From assembly GCF_002754245.1 (NCBI RefSeq), contig NZ_PEEX01000001.1, positions 2,522,001-2,586,000 on the forward strand: a stretch of 64,000 nucleotides of DNA. Direction: 5' to 3'. The notes under the pieces were generated by a model, which was not told where the DNA came from, did not search any database, and was given only the letters and a program-made list of their open reading frames with translations. Within the stretch, counting starts at the first letter, position 1; every line of letters starts with the position of its first letter. Below are positions 36,624 through 46,451 of this stretch, piece by piece. A program made the translations under genes and the position numbers. This DNA is from Chryseobacterium sp. 52. GTDB taxonomy: Bacteria; Bacteroidota; Bacteroidia; Flavobacteriales; Weeksellaceae.

Positions 36624-37148
36624 TGAAATCACAATTTGTAGAAATAATATTTGTTTAATTTGTATTAATAAGAAATTATATTCTTTCTAATTGAATTATA
36701 GATGATTGCGTCATGAGGGCTTCAATTGGAGTACCGTAAAAACACGGAATACTATTCAGGGAAATCCCTAGTCTGTAAGATGGATGTACTTTATAAATTT
36801 AACACCGCAAAAGAACAAATGTTTATGAAAAGAATTGGAATGTACTGCGGTACAGATTCTCTTACCTGTATTTAATCTTTGCAAAAGAGGGACAGATCGT
36901 TTCCGAAATATGTTTTCGTTTTGTCTATCAATTGGCACCCAAGCCTTATCTGTTATTTTTTGAATGCCAATATATTACGACAGCTTTTGTCGTAGGCAGG
37001 TCGTAATCTTGCTTTACTAAACAAAGATTGATTAAAGAAAATTATAATAAAGGTGTATGCTTAGAAAACCGGATATAAGATAATAGGAATGACCCCTGTG
37101 TTTTAGAAAGCGTGTTTTTCTTCATTCACCAAAAAACAAAAAAAACCA
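36624..37148. other. Intergenic region upstream of the Rhs locus, with a hairpin
   Basis: About 525 bases without a gene. TACGACA (36976-36982) and TGTCGTA (36988-36994) form a perfect 7-bp stem. An overlapping ATTACGAC (36974-36981) can instead pair with GTCGTAAT (37000-37007), so two mutually exclusive structures are possible. The promoter of the T9SS-sorted protein gene is expected downstream of this point. No other feature seen. Confidence 0.35.
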
Positions 37149-38690
37149 ATGAAAAAAAATTATTTTAGCGCACTTATGCTGTGTGCATTCCTGAGCGGAA
37201 ATGCTCAGGAAGTCCTTTGGCAAAGGGATATTAAATCCAGTACACAGGATTTTCTAAGTCAAGTGACCACAACAATTGACGGGCAATATCTAATTACCGG
37301 AAGTTCGATTCAATCACAGAAACTTTCAACGGAAAATAAACAAAACAACGGTTACGATTTCCATTTGGTAAAGCTAAATCAACAAGGGAATGAGGTTTGG
37401 GAGAAATATTTCTCAGGAAATAACCATGATTATCTATCCGCTTCAGTAGCTACTCAGGAAGGTGGATTTCTTCTTTCAGGAACCTCCTACTCCGGAAAAG
37501 GTTTGGATAAGAAAGAAGATTCGAAAGGAGGCTCCGACATCTGGCTGATACGCCTTAATGAATTCGGAGACGAATTGTGGCAGAAGACTTTAGGCTCCAC
37601 CTCAGATGAAGAAGCCAAAACAATTGTTCAAACTACAGATTTTGGGTTTGTTGTAGCAGGTAATGTTCAAAATTCTTCTAAAGGCTACGGTTCCAAAGAT
37701 GTCTTGATTATCAAACTGGATAAGAATGGGAAAGAACTGTCTCAGTCCATTTTAGGAGGAAAAGGTTTAGATGAGGTGGAGAAAATGATTCCTACAAAAG
37801 ATGGAGGTGTATTGCTAGGGATCTATTCAAGAAGTACCATAAGTGGGTCGAAGAAAACAGAAAGCTTTGGAGAAGGAGATTATTGGATTGTAAAACTTTC
37901 TAAGGATAACAAAGTAGAATGGGAAAAGAGTTTCGGTGGAAAGGGGGATGACCATATCAGAACACTGGCTTTAACATCAGAAGGCTATGTCATCGGTGGA
38001 GAATCCAGATCTGAGAGATCAGGAAATAAGTCGGTGGGTATTGAAGAAGGCACAGACCTTTGGCTGATTTCATTAAACGAAAGAGGCGAAGAAATCTGGC
38101 AGAAGTCCTACAATTTCAAAAACCGCGACATTCTGATGGGCATGAGTGTCCTTCATTCCGCAGATGATAGGGCTTCAAAAGGAATCTTGTTAGGTGGCTA
38201 TACGCAGTCTGAAGGACGCATTGAGAATGAAGATGAAACTTTCTGGATGTTGTATCTGAACCATGAGGGTAATGAGCAATGGAGAAAGTACGTCAAAGGA
38301 GATTCCAGAAAAAGAGAAGAAAGACTTTCAGATATTAAGCTCAACAGAGACGGTTCCATTATTCTTGCAGGAACAAGTGCAGAGGAACTTGGAAAAGAAA
38401 ACTGGAAGATTGTAAAGCTTGGAGACAGTCAGATTAACAAGCTGATTGAAAAACAGGATATCAAGATCTATCCGAATCCGGTATCAGATTATGCTTATGT
38501 AGAAGTAGGCTTTGACTTTAAAGAAGCAGATATTATTCTCTATGACATGGGTGGAAGACAATTACAGAGCTTGAAAACTAAGAATAAAGTGACTAAAATC
38601 AATACCCAGAATTTAATTCAGGGAGCTTATCTGGTGACGATACAAACGGATACGAATAAAACGGCCAATGCTAAACTGATCAAGAAATAA
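37149..38690 (+). CDS. Secreted repeat protein with C-terminal T9SS type A sorting domain
   Basis: A 513-residue protein with a signal peptide (ending GNAQ) and about six tandem repeats of 50-60 residues of the pattern GGSDIWLIRLNEFGDELWQK...GSTSDEEA, likely forming a beta-propeller-like fold. The last 75 residues form a type IX secretion sorting domain (KIYPNPVSDYAYVEVGFDFK, then LYDMGGRQLQSL and ...YLVTIQTDTNKTANAKLIKK), so it is secreted or cell-surface attached through the T9SS. It precedes the two Rhs genes in the same direction (14 nt spacing) and is probably co-transcribed. Its role next to Rhs genes is unknown; it may act in display or delivery. Confidence 0.85.
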   Translation: MKKNYFSALMLCAFLSGNAQEVLWQRDIKSSTQDFLSQVTTTIDGQYLITGSSIQSQKLSTENKQNNGYDFHLVKLNQQGNEVWEKYFSGNNHDYLSASVATQEGGFLLSGTSYSGKGLDKKEDSKGGSDIWLIRLNEFGDELWQKTLGSTSDEEAKTIVQTTDFGFVVAGNVQNSSKGYGSKDVLIIKLDKNGKELSQSILGGKGLDEVEKMIPTKDGGVLLGIYSRSTISGSKKTESFGEGDYWIVKLSKDNKVEWEKSFGGKGDDHIRTLALTSEGYVIGGESRSERSGNKSVGIEEGTDLWLISLNERGEEIWQKSYNFKNRDILMGMSVLHSADDRASKGILLGGYTQSEGRIENEDETFWMLYLNHEGNEQWRKYVKGDSRKREERLSDIKLNRDGSIILAGTSAEELGKENWKIVKLGDSQINKLIEKQDIKIYPNPVSDYAYVEVGFDFKEADIILYDMGGRQLQSLKTKNKVTKINTQNLIQGAYLVTIQTDTNKTANAKLIKK

Positions 38691-38704
38691 AAATACAAAT
38701 ACTC

Positions 38705-41524
38705 ATGAGAAAAATATATATGTGCCTTATAAGCCTAGTGGGCTTACATTTTAATGTGCAGGCACAGCACCAATTTCAAGGCGTTAATTTCGGGGATATG
38801 CCCAATCCGGTTCCTTCCCTCACTTCCCTTGCAGACTTTTCAGATAACCCACCATCATTAGCTGTGGGAATTCCGGAAATTTCAGTTCCATTACTCAGTA
38901 TTTCGGGATACGGAGGCTCGAAGTTTGGCTTGCAGCTGGGCTATAATCCAACCGGTGTTTCTCCTGGCGAAGCGGCTGGGGAGATTGGAACAGGCTGGTT
39001 TATGTCCAAAGGCGGGGTTATTTCGCGTAAAATTAACGGGATGGTTGATGAAAGATTTCAGACTGCGACAAATCCTCATTATGAAAAAAATGTATTTGAT
39101 GATGAATACTATTACAGTCTTCCTGGGTTTTCAGGAAAGTTTAAAATAGAAAGAGATGTGGAGCAGAATACGTTCCGCCTTGTTGATCTTTCTCCCCTGA
39201 ACCATGTCAAAATAGCCTATACAAAACAAAATAATACCGCTACGCTCGTTATTGACTCCTTTACTATTACGGATGATGAAGGAAATACCTATTACTTTAA
39301 CGATTATTCTGTGGCAGCGGCTTATGATAGCTTCTATGAAACTTTAGAAATTCGGGGCTTAGAGTACAAATCAGCATTTTTTCTTACCCGGATGACGAAT
39401 GCCAACGGTGTAGAAACGGCAAATTTTACGTATCAGAAAAATACAAAATACGATACCGATAACACCACGCTGCTTTACAAAACCTGTATGCTGGAGAAGA
39501 TCAATACTGCATCCGGAAATATTGACATTGTGTATGATTATGACCAGGCACTGGAAAAAACCATGAATGATCCTTACAGCATCAAAAAGGTGAGTTTGAA
39601 TAACTCTTATGGCAAAGTATCAGAATATGCATTTGAGTATTCTTATCCATTTCCTACAAATCCTGGAGATGCTACAGACAAAAAAAGGCAACTGGACAAA
39701 ATAAAGAAAACGGATGGACAGAATACTATTGAAGAAACCACGTTTCTCTATAATCCTCTTAGTTTAGGGGTTCCTGCATTTGGCTTCTGTGGCGGAAGTG
39801 TACAGGTCAATCCCCCCGGTGTTCTCAATAAGATTATTTACCCTACCAAAGGAGCTACAGAGTATGTGTATGAAAGTTCAGAGACTTATGCCGATAAAAG
39901 CTCAGGAGCCTATCTGGAATCTTTAACCTTGAATTACTCAGACCCATGTACACAGGAGCAACCGGAATTCTTAAATTTTAACTTTGATACCCATCAGACG
40001 TTAACGTATTCTTTTACCATTTCAGGAGATCCTTCCAAAAAGAAAGCATTCTGGGTGGGGTATAATGAATTTTATACGGCTATTGATCCCAATACCGGGC
40101 AGCCTGTTCTCCTTCCTCCGGTAGCTGAAAATAAAAGGATCACCTATACCCTGAAAAGAGGGACTGAGGTCCTGACAACCAACCAGAAAGGAGGTAATGA
40201 AAGATTTTACAATTATCCCGGGCAATATACGGTTATCGCTAATGTGCCTTTACAGGATGGGCAGGTTAATTTTGGACTTTCAGAAGTAGTGGCCAAACCC
40301 GGTCCTTTTAGAAATGCCAATTCAATAAATGCCAATTATAGAATACGCTCCATTAAAAGGTACCTGAACAATACCATCAGCACTCCGGAGAAAACTATTT
40401 CATATGTTTATGATGATTTTTCCATTCCTAATGCTTCAAGCGGCTACACTGCCCGCGATGGTAAAATCCTGTTCAAAAATGTAAAAGTAATAGAAGGGAT
40501 TGGAACCGGCTACGCCAAGTACTATTTCAAAATGGATAATGATTATCCGGCATATAATATTCCTAAAAATGGTGGGATTGTTACTTTTCAACCGTATTAT
40601 AATCTTTTAAAATCGGGGATCATTGACAAAAAAGAAGTCTATAGTGAGACTAACCAGTTGCTGGGAAAAGATAATTATGAGTTTACCTTTAGTATAGCAG
40701 ATGACTTAGATTATTTTGTGGATAATGGCTTTTATTCCAAAACGGCATTTATCAGCCAAACAAAAAGTAATTCTATCGTTTATCCTTCCGGGTCAACATC
40801 TTTTTTCCTGGAAACCTCAAGTGAAAACAATGTAAGGGCAGACAATTTCAAATCTTCATCTACGAAAAATACAGCTTCTGATGGAACAATGACTGAAAGC
40901 TTCTATAAATATGCCCAGGACAAAAACCATGCAAAGCTGCTGACGGCTAATATGACAGGAATACTATTGGAAACGGAAGTGAAAGAAAACGGGAAAATAA
41001 TCGGAAAATCAGAAACCAAATTTGATGATTCGTCGAATGTTTTTCCTAGCTCTTTGATAGGTTACAAAAAACAGACTCAAAGTCCTTTTACAGCTTCTAC
41101 ATTTGATGTGTATGACAGCAAAGGAAACCCTGTACAGGTTACTGGGAAAAACGCAATTCCAACCACAACGATCTGGGGGTATAATCAGACCCTGTCAATT
41201 GCTGTGATTGCGGGAGCATCCTATTCTCAGGTAGCATCCCTTCCCTCAGTGACAGCGGCTATCACAGCATCTAATGCAGACTGTGATAATCCGTCTAATG
41301 AGGCGGCGCTGTTACAGGCACTGGAGAATATGAGAAAAGATCCTGCCCTAAAAGATTACAGTGTAACAGCATCCACCTATGACCCTTTAATTGGAGTGAC
41401 CAACTCTATATCCGCTAACGGAATCAGAACCTTGAATGTTTACGATAATGCGGGAAGACTTATCAAGGTAAAGGATGCAGAAGGAAAAATATTGCAAGAA
41501 AACCAGTACAACTACAAACACTAA
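38705..41524 (+). CDS. Rhs-family protein, N-terminal (shell) component
   Basis: A 939-residue exported protein with a signal peptide (ending VQAQ). It has a beta-rich opening (PSLAVGIPEISVPLLSISGY, then GEIGTGWFMSKGGVISRKIN) that resembles the SpvB/TcB-like start of Rhs shells. Its last 60 residues contain a classical YD repeat (LNVYDNAGRLIKVKDAEGKI). It lacks the Rhs core and toxin. The next gene starts 6 nt later, so the two may assemble a split cocoon like the B and C subunits of Tc toxins. Function in Flavobacteria is inferred from similarity. Confidence 0.75.
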   Translation: MRKIYMCLISLVGLHFNVQAQHQFQGVNFGDMPNPVPSLTSLADFSDNPPSLAVGIPEISVPLLSISGYGGSKFGLQLGYNPTGVSPGEAAGEIGTGWFMSKGGVISRKINGMVDERFQTATNPHYEKNVFDDEYYYSLPGFSGKFKIERDVEQNTFRLVDLSPLNHVKIAYTKQNNTATLVIDSFTITDDEGNTYYFNDYSVAAAYDSFYETLEIRGLEYKSAFFLTRMTNANGVETANFTYQKNTKYDTDNTTLLYKTCMLEKINTASGNIDIVYDYDQALEKTMNDPYSIKKVSLNNSYGKVSEYAFEYSYPFPTNPGDATDKKRQLDKIKKTDGQNTIEETTFLYNPLSLGVPAFGFCGGSVQVNPPGVLNKIIYPTKGATEYVYESSETYADKSSGAYLESLTLNYSDPCTQEQPEFLNFNFDTHQTLTYSFTISGDPSKKKAFWVGYNEFYTAIDPNTGQPVLLPPVAENKRITYTLKRGTEVLTTNQKGGNERFYNYPGQYTVIANVPLQDGQVNFGLSEVVAKPGPFRNANSINANYRIRSIKRYLNNTISTPEKTISYVYDDFSIPNASSGYTARDGKILFKNVKVIEGIGTGYAKYYFKMDNDYPAYNIPKNGGIVTFQPYYNLLKSGIIDKKEVYSETNQLLGKDNYEFTFSIADDLDYFVDNGFYSKTAFISQTKSNSIVYPSGSTSFFLETSSENNVRADNFKSSSTKNTASDGTMTESFYKYAQDKNHAKLLTANMTGILLETEVKENGKIIGKSETKFDDSSNVFPSSLIGYKKQTQSPFTASTFDVYDSKGNPVQVTGKNAIPTTTIWGYNQTLSIAVIAGASYSQVASLPSVTAAITASNADCDNPSNEAALLQALENMRKDPALKDYSVTASTYDPLIGVTNSISANGIRTLNVYDNAGRLIKVKDAEGKILQENQYNYKH

Positions 41525-41530
41525 AAAATC

Positions 41531-44500
41531 ATGAAAAAAATTATAATGGCATTCAATCTGTTGTTTGTAGCGGGGCTCTCTTTCGCTCAAACAAACCTCA
41601 GTACCAATGAGAACTATATCTATACCAAAAGCTGTATGGATGGGGACTGTATTAAGAAATCAGAAACCGTACAGTATTTTGACGGATTGGGAAGACCTAT
41701 TCAAGCAGTTGCCATCAAAGCCACGCCACTTGGAAGAGATGTAGTAACCCCTGTAGAATATGATGAAAAAGGAAGACAGGCGAAAAGTTATCTTCCAGTT
41801 CCTCAGGCAGGTACTGCGAATGGAGCCATCTATACCAATCCTCTGGGAAATGCTTCTTCTGCAGGATATGGAAATGAAAAGATATATGCTGAAAAGCATT
41901 ATGACGATTTATTCACAGGAAGAGTAAACCAAATAATTCCTGCCGGAACTGCATGGTCTCAGAAGCCCGCTAGTATGGCTTATGCCACCAATGCTGACGG
42001 TGAGGTAAAGAAATATACATTGGTGACAAGTTGGACAGAAGGCAGAACCGATTCAGAGATTTCTTTGTCCGCTTCTCATCCTGCAAATCAGCTGATGAAA
42101 ACTTCTGTGACGGATCCGGACGGAAATACCTCTACAGAATTCAAAAATGGCAAAGGACAGGTGATATTGGTACGAAAAAATGACGGTACCCAGAATGTGG
42201 ATACCTATTACCTTTACAATGAATTTGGCCAGCTGGCATATGTCATTCCTCCATTGGCTGTAGGAGATTCCGTTCCTAATCAGACGGTATTGGATAATCT
42301 ATGCTATCAGTACCGCTATGACGAACTGGGAAGATTGGTGGAGAAAAAGGTCCCGGGAAAAGGCTGGCAATACATGGTGTATGACAAACAGGATAGGCTG
42401 GTAGCTTCGCGTGATGCTAAACTGAGAGCAAAAGGACAATGGCTTTGTACCCAATATGACAGGTTTGGAAGGGTGGCGTTTACAGGTATTTTCTCAGGAG
42501 GAGAAAGGAGTTTGGAGCAGAGTAATGCTGAAGCTTCAGGAAACAATAATGTAAACAGAACTTCAGGAGTTGCCTTTAACCGTGATGGGATGGATGTCTA
42601 TTATGATCCTAATGGGACTTATCCTACCACTGGTTGGATAAAGCTTCTGTCGGTTAATTATTACGATACCTATCCGGCATACAGTTTTAATCCCGCATTT
42701 CCTTCTACAGTATTAGGAGAACCTGTTATCAGCGATACGCAGAACGCTTCCGTTAATACCCAGGCTATGCCTACTCTAAGCCTTGTGAAAAATGTGGAGG
42801 ACGATAACTGGACCAAAACATATATGTACTATGATAAAAAAGGAAGGGCAGTAGGAACGTATGCCATTAACCATCTGGGTGGATATACAAAGACAGAATC
42901 AGAACTGGATTTTGCAGGGCTAACAAAGCGGTCTAAAGTGTACCACAAAAGGCTCAGTACGGATACCGAGAAGATAATCTCTCAAAGTTTTGATTATGAC
43001 AGCCAAAACCGCGTGATGAAACACCGTCATCAGGTAGGCAGCGGACCTGTAGAAGTCCTTTCGGAAAATACGTATAATGAGCTTTCACAAGTTTCCAATA
43101 AAAAAGTGGGTGGCGGACTGGAAAGTATGGATTATCAGTACGACATCCGTGGAGCTCTTACCAAAATCAATGATCCTGCGAATTTAGGAACAAAGCTCTT
43201 TGGGTATGAGCTGAAATATTTTAATCCTCAAAATACCACTGCATCCACGGGAAAATATAATGGCAGTATAACGGAAGTGATGTGGAAGACGGCATCAGAT
43301 CAGGTTGTAAGGCAGTATAATTACCAATATGACGGGCTTGGCAGATTGAAAAAAGGAATCTATTCTGAGCCTGGAGCTTCAGTTCCACAGAATGGACTCT
43401 TTAATGAATCTTTAACCTATGATCTGAATGGCAATATTACTTCGCTACAGAGAAACGGGAAAAATGCTTCAGGAACAGCGCAGCTTATTGATGATCTTAC
43501 CTATAATTATACCGGAAATAAACTCAATACTGTGACTGATACATCAGGTAACTACAGCGGTTATCCTGATACTTCAGGAAGTACTATTTCCTACGATGAT
43601 AATGGTAATATGATAGATCATTTAGATAAAGGTGTTTTACAGATTGACTCCAATGTTCTAAACCTTCCGGATTATATTAAGTTCGATAAAGGATTACCAA
43701 CCCGTGCAGGAACTATTAATGAAAATGTATCTTATACTTATCGTGCTGACGGGACTAAAGTGAAGAAAATTTATAATTACACCCCTCCAGCTGATCCTCT
43801 AGGTACTACTACTTCCCTCTTATCTAAGATTACCGAATATTTAGATGGTTTTCAGTATGAAACAGTGGGGAGTAAAAAAGGAAGTGGAAATCTTACCTTA
43901 AAGTTTGTTCCTACTGCTGAAGGGTATTATAATTTTGAAAATAATAAGTATATTTACAACTATACAGACCATTTGGGGAATGTACGCTTAAGCTACTCTA
44001 AAAGCCTAAATGGCAGCGCAGAAGTTCTTGAAGAGAACAATTACTATCCATTCGGTTTAAAGCATGAAGGCTATAATGCCTTACCAGGAAATCCTGCTTA
44101 CAATTATCAGTATAACGGCAAAGAACTTCAGAAAGAAACTGGCTGGAGTGATTATGGGGCCAGAATGTACATGGCTGACATTGCACGTTGGGGGGTAATA
44201 GACCCATTGGCTGAAGTGATGAGAAGGTATTCTCCTTACACCTATGCGTTTAACAATCCTGTAAGCTTCATAGATCCGGATGGTATGGCACCATACCAAT
44301 TTAAGATGCTTACCGATTCGCGTCCGGATGCTAACACGGGCTGGACAAACCCTAACTGGCTAAGTCTAGGAAATAGTGATGGATATGGTGACAATATTGA
44401 CTCTGCAGGTAGCGGCGGTGGTGGACGTGTGTATGAGACTGAAGAAGGAACGGTTTATGAAGGAGAAGCTGCGGTAAATGCTTTTACCAATCTGACGAAA

Positions 44501-45085
44501 CCTACGTACGACTTCTCGCGGTTTAATTTTACGCAGTACATGGGGATAACTCCTCAACTGGCTGGATTATATGCTCATAGAGCAATGGCCAATTATTTTA
44601 GTACTAGAGAAGACCTTCGGGAAAATTGGTTTCCAGAAAGAACTCAATCCATTTGGAAGTGGGATCTGAAAATGCGTCCTGATTTACATTATATGAGAAA
44701 TGGAATAAATGCAGTGTGGGAATTAAAACCAATGAGCCATTTTATGGAATCATCTCTTTCACTAAAAGGTAGACATCAGGTTCAGGTATATGCAGATGCA
44801 CTTACAATGCTTAAAAAAGAGAAGTTTTTTGTAGGATCATCAAGCGGAGCACCAAAACCATTTGAAAATGGAACTGTTATAACAGATGCCTTTTCAGGTT
44901 ATCGATTCAGCTATAATATACCAATAGGAACAGATGGAATGATTTATTATAATTGTTTAAACTGTCAAGATCCTCAAAGAGATCCGATTAAACAGACTCA
45001 GCCCCAAACGGCTAATCAAATGGGTGCTGGCTTAGCCGTAGCCTTATTAGTTTTAAATATTTTAGTAAGATTAATTCCTAATTAA
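41531..45085 (+). CDS. Rhs polymorphic toxin with C-terminal restriction-fold-like domain
   Basis: An 1184-residue protein. It has its own signal peptide (ending SFAQ), a DUF6443 domain (about 20-150), many YD repeats, and the RHS-associated core (about 834-920, from NNYYPFGL through ARMYMADIARWGVIDPLAEV to FIDPDGMAP). After the core comes a variable domain of about 262 residues. It contains RPDLHYM and VWELKP (about 1049-1064), a D-x(n)-ExK pattern like PD-(D/E)XK nucleases. The protein ends with a hydrophobic segment (LAVALLVLNILVRL). I infer a DNA-targeting toxin. The gene downstream is a likely immunity partner. Confidence 0.85.
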   Translation: MKKIIMAFNLLFVAGLSFAQTNLSTNENYIYTKSCMDGDCIKKSETVQYFDGLGRPIQAVAIKATPLGRDVVTPVEYDEKGRQAKSYLPVPQAGTANGAIYTNPLGNASSAGYGNEKIYAEKHYDDLFTGRVNQIIPAGTAWSQKPASMAYATNADGEVKKYTLVTSWTEGRTDSEISLSASHPANQLMKTSVTDPDGNTSTEFKNGKGQVILVRKNDGTQNVDTYYLYNEFGQLAYVIPPLAVGDSVPNQTVLDNLCYQYRYDELGRLVEKKVPGKGWQYMVYDKQDRLVASRDAKLRAKGQWLCTQYDRFGRVAFTGIFSGGERSLEQSNAEASGNNNVNRTSGVAFNRDGMDVYYDPNGTYPTTGWIKLLSVNYYDTYPAYSFNPAFPSTVLGEPVISDTQNASVNTQAMPTLSLVKNVEDDNWTKTYMYYDKKGRAVGTYAINHLGGYTKTESELDFAGLTKRSKVYHKRLSTDTEKIISQSFDYDSQNRVMKHRHQVGSGPVEVLSENTYNELSQVSNKKVGGGLESMDYQYDIRGALTKINDPANLGTKLFGYELKYFNPQNTTASTGKYNGSITEVMWKTASDQVVRQYNYQYDGLGRLKKGIYSEPGASVPQNGLFNESLTYDLNGNITSLQRNGKNASGTAQLIDDLTYNYTGNKLNTVTDTSGNYSGYPDTSGSTISYDDNGNMIDHLDKGVLQIDSNVLNLPDYIKFDKGLPTRAGTINENVSYTYRADGTKVKKIYNYTPPADPLGTTTSLLSKITEYLDGFQYETVGSKKGSGNLTLKFVPTAEGYYNFENNKYIYNYTDHLGNVRLSYSKSLNGSAEVLEENNYYPFGLKHEGYNALPGNPAYNYQYNGKELQKETGWSDYGARMYMADIARWGVIDPLAEVMRRYSPYTYAFNNPVSFIDPDGMAPYQFKMLTDSRPDANTGWTNPNWLSLGNSDGYGDNIDSAGSGGGGRVYETEEGTVYEGEAAVNAFTNLTKPTYDFSRFNFTQYMGITPQLAGLYAHRAMANYFSTREDLRENWFPERTQSIWKWDLKMRPDLHYMRNGINAVWELKPMSHFMESSLSLKGRHQVQVYADALTMLKKEKFFVGSSSGAPKPFENGTVITDAFSGYRFSYNIPIGTDGMIYYNCLNCQDPQRDPIKQTQPQTANQMGAGLAVALLVLNILVRLIPN

Positions 45086-45093
45086 CATTATAT

Positions 45094-46077
45094 ATGAATG
45101 AATTTGTACATATAGAGCTAGATGAAAAAAAATATGCCGAAGAAACACTGCATTATATACTTAACAATCAAAATACTTGTTTAGGGAGTAGTCTATTTAA
45201 CAAAATTTTGGATCCGCGTATAGATTATGGCAATTTAAATAATCATATTGAATTTTTAAAAGAACGATTATCCCATTTGGAGTTTTTTGTTGACTACGAC
45301 ATAGTGAAATTTAAAAATAAGATAGAAACATATCAAGTACTAGGAACTGATAATTTAGGACATACTTTTGACAATTCTAGAATTCTCACTCCATTAAAGT
45401 TTGAAAAAGAAAGCTTTTCAAAAGAAATATTCTGGGCTAATCCCTCTCAAGAACGAGCATATGAAGAAGTATGTCGTTTTAAGTGTTTTGAAGAAAAAAT
45501 AGTTCCTGAAAATAAATTATTGAGTGTTGGAGTAAATAGCCCGTTCTTTAATGTAAAAGGTTGGATAATGTATTATCAGGATTTGTTAAATCTTAAATTC
45601 CCTGAATTTTCGGATAAAATTGTTTCCGGAAAATCGATTACTAAATATAAGCCTTTTAAAGGAAAATATTTTTTAGGGATTGAAACAGATTACCAGTCAT
45701 GCAAAAGTAGCTTCAGGCGAGGCTGGTGGGAAGAGCCAGAATATAAGCTTGTTATTTTCGAGAAACCAGATATTAAAAGAATAAAGAAAGTCCTTACTTT
45801 CGAAAAATTTGTACATCCGCATTTTAATCCTCCTGTATTTAGTTTTTCTGGCTTTTTTGGTTGTAAAACAATGTATAATATTAGTGAACTTGAAATCGTA
45901 ATTGATAATGGTACAAAAAAAGAACTTTTGGAAGATGGTATGATAAGATTATACAACTCTGAAGAGTTTGGAGATGAACTTAAGCGCCATGCTTATTTCT
46001 ACTATGATATGCTCTATCATACAACAAAAGAATATGTAAAATTTATAGAAGAATCTTTTGATACAGATGGCAAATAA
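45094..46077 (+). CDS. Putative immunity protein for the Rhs toxin
   Basis: A 327-residue cytoplasmic protein with no signal or membrane segment and no family that I recognise. Its position 8 nt after an Rhs toxin gene, on the same strand, is that of an immunity gene. The first 75 residues (LDEKKYAEETLHYIL...FLKERLSHLEFFVDY) form a module shared with the short gene immediately downstream. The rest contains SFRRGWWEEPEYKLVIFEKP and PPVFSFSGFFGCKTMY. Immunity is inferred from location only. Confidence 0.6.
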   Translation: MNEFVHIELDEKKYAEETLHYILNNQNTCLGSSLFNKILDPRIDYGNLNNHIEFLKERLSHLEFFVDYDIVKFKNKIETYQVLGTDNLGHTFDNSRILTPLKFEKESFSKEIFWANPSQERAYEEVCRFKCFEEKIVPENKLLSVGVNSPFFNVKGWIMYYQDLLNLKFPEFSDKIVSGKSITKYKPFKGKYFLGIETDYQSCKSSFRRGWWEEPEYKLVIFEKPDIKRIKKVLTFEKFVHPHFNPPVFSFSGFFGCKTMYNISELEIVIDNGTKKELLEDGMIRLYNSEEFGDELKRHAYFYYDMLYHTTKEYVKFIEESFDTDGK

Positions 46078-46309
46078 ATTTGCACATATATATTTAGATG
46101 AAAAAAGATTAGCAAAGGAGACTTTGGAATATATTCTTAAAATTCAGAATACATACTTGGAGTGTACGTTGTTTCAAATCATTCTAGATCCCCGTGTAAA
46201 ATACGGGGATCTATATCAGCATATAGATTTTCTGAAAGAAAGACTTTCTTATCTTGAGTTCTTTGTTGACTATAACGATGTTACATTTGAGAATACAGTT
46301 TATAGATGA
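46067..46309 (+). CDS. Short paralogue of the immunity protein N-terminus (possibly truncated)
   Basis: An 80-residue frame beginning at the ATG at 46067, overlapping the previous stop by 11 nt. Its whole length aligns with residues 1-77 of the upstream protein: LDEKRLAKETLEYIL, ILDPRVKYGDLYQHIDFLKE and RLSYLEFFVDY. Similarity stops where the frame ends. A different frame continues as a plausible coding stretch (FIDESEGFAQIKLICENCYF...) to a stop at 46388, which suggests a frameshift near 46297 in a formerly longer gene. It may be a decayed immunity duplicate or a small immunity gene for another toxin. Confidence 0.55.
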   Translation: MANKFAHIYLDEKRLAKETLEYILKIQNTYLECTLFQIILDPRVKYGDLYQHIDFLKERLSYLEFFVDYNDVTFENTVYR

Positions 46310-46451
46310 ATCTGAGGGATTTGCACAAATTAAATTAATTTGTGAGAACTGCTATTTTGAGTTAAAGGAATTTAATCAAAATAGCTAATATATGTTTGGA
46401 TGAAGATTTATTAAAGGTCTAAATATAATGTTTAATTAAGCAGATATAATT

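Noticed and set aside
36974..37007. Attachment or inversion site for a recombinase
   Set aside because: The short inverted repeats are present, but no recombinase gene and no second copy are visible in the window; reported only as a hairpin.
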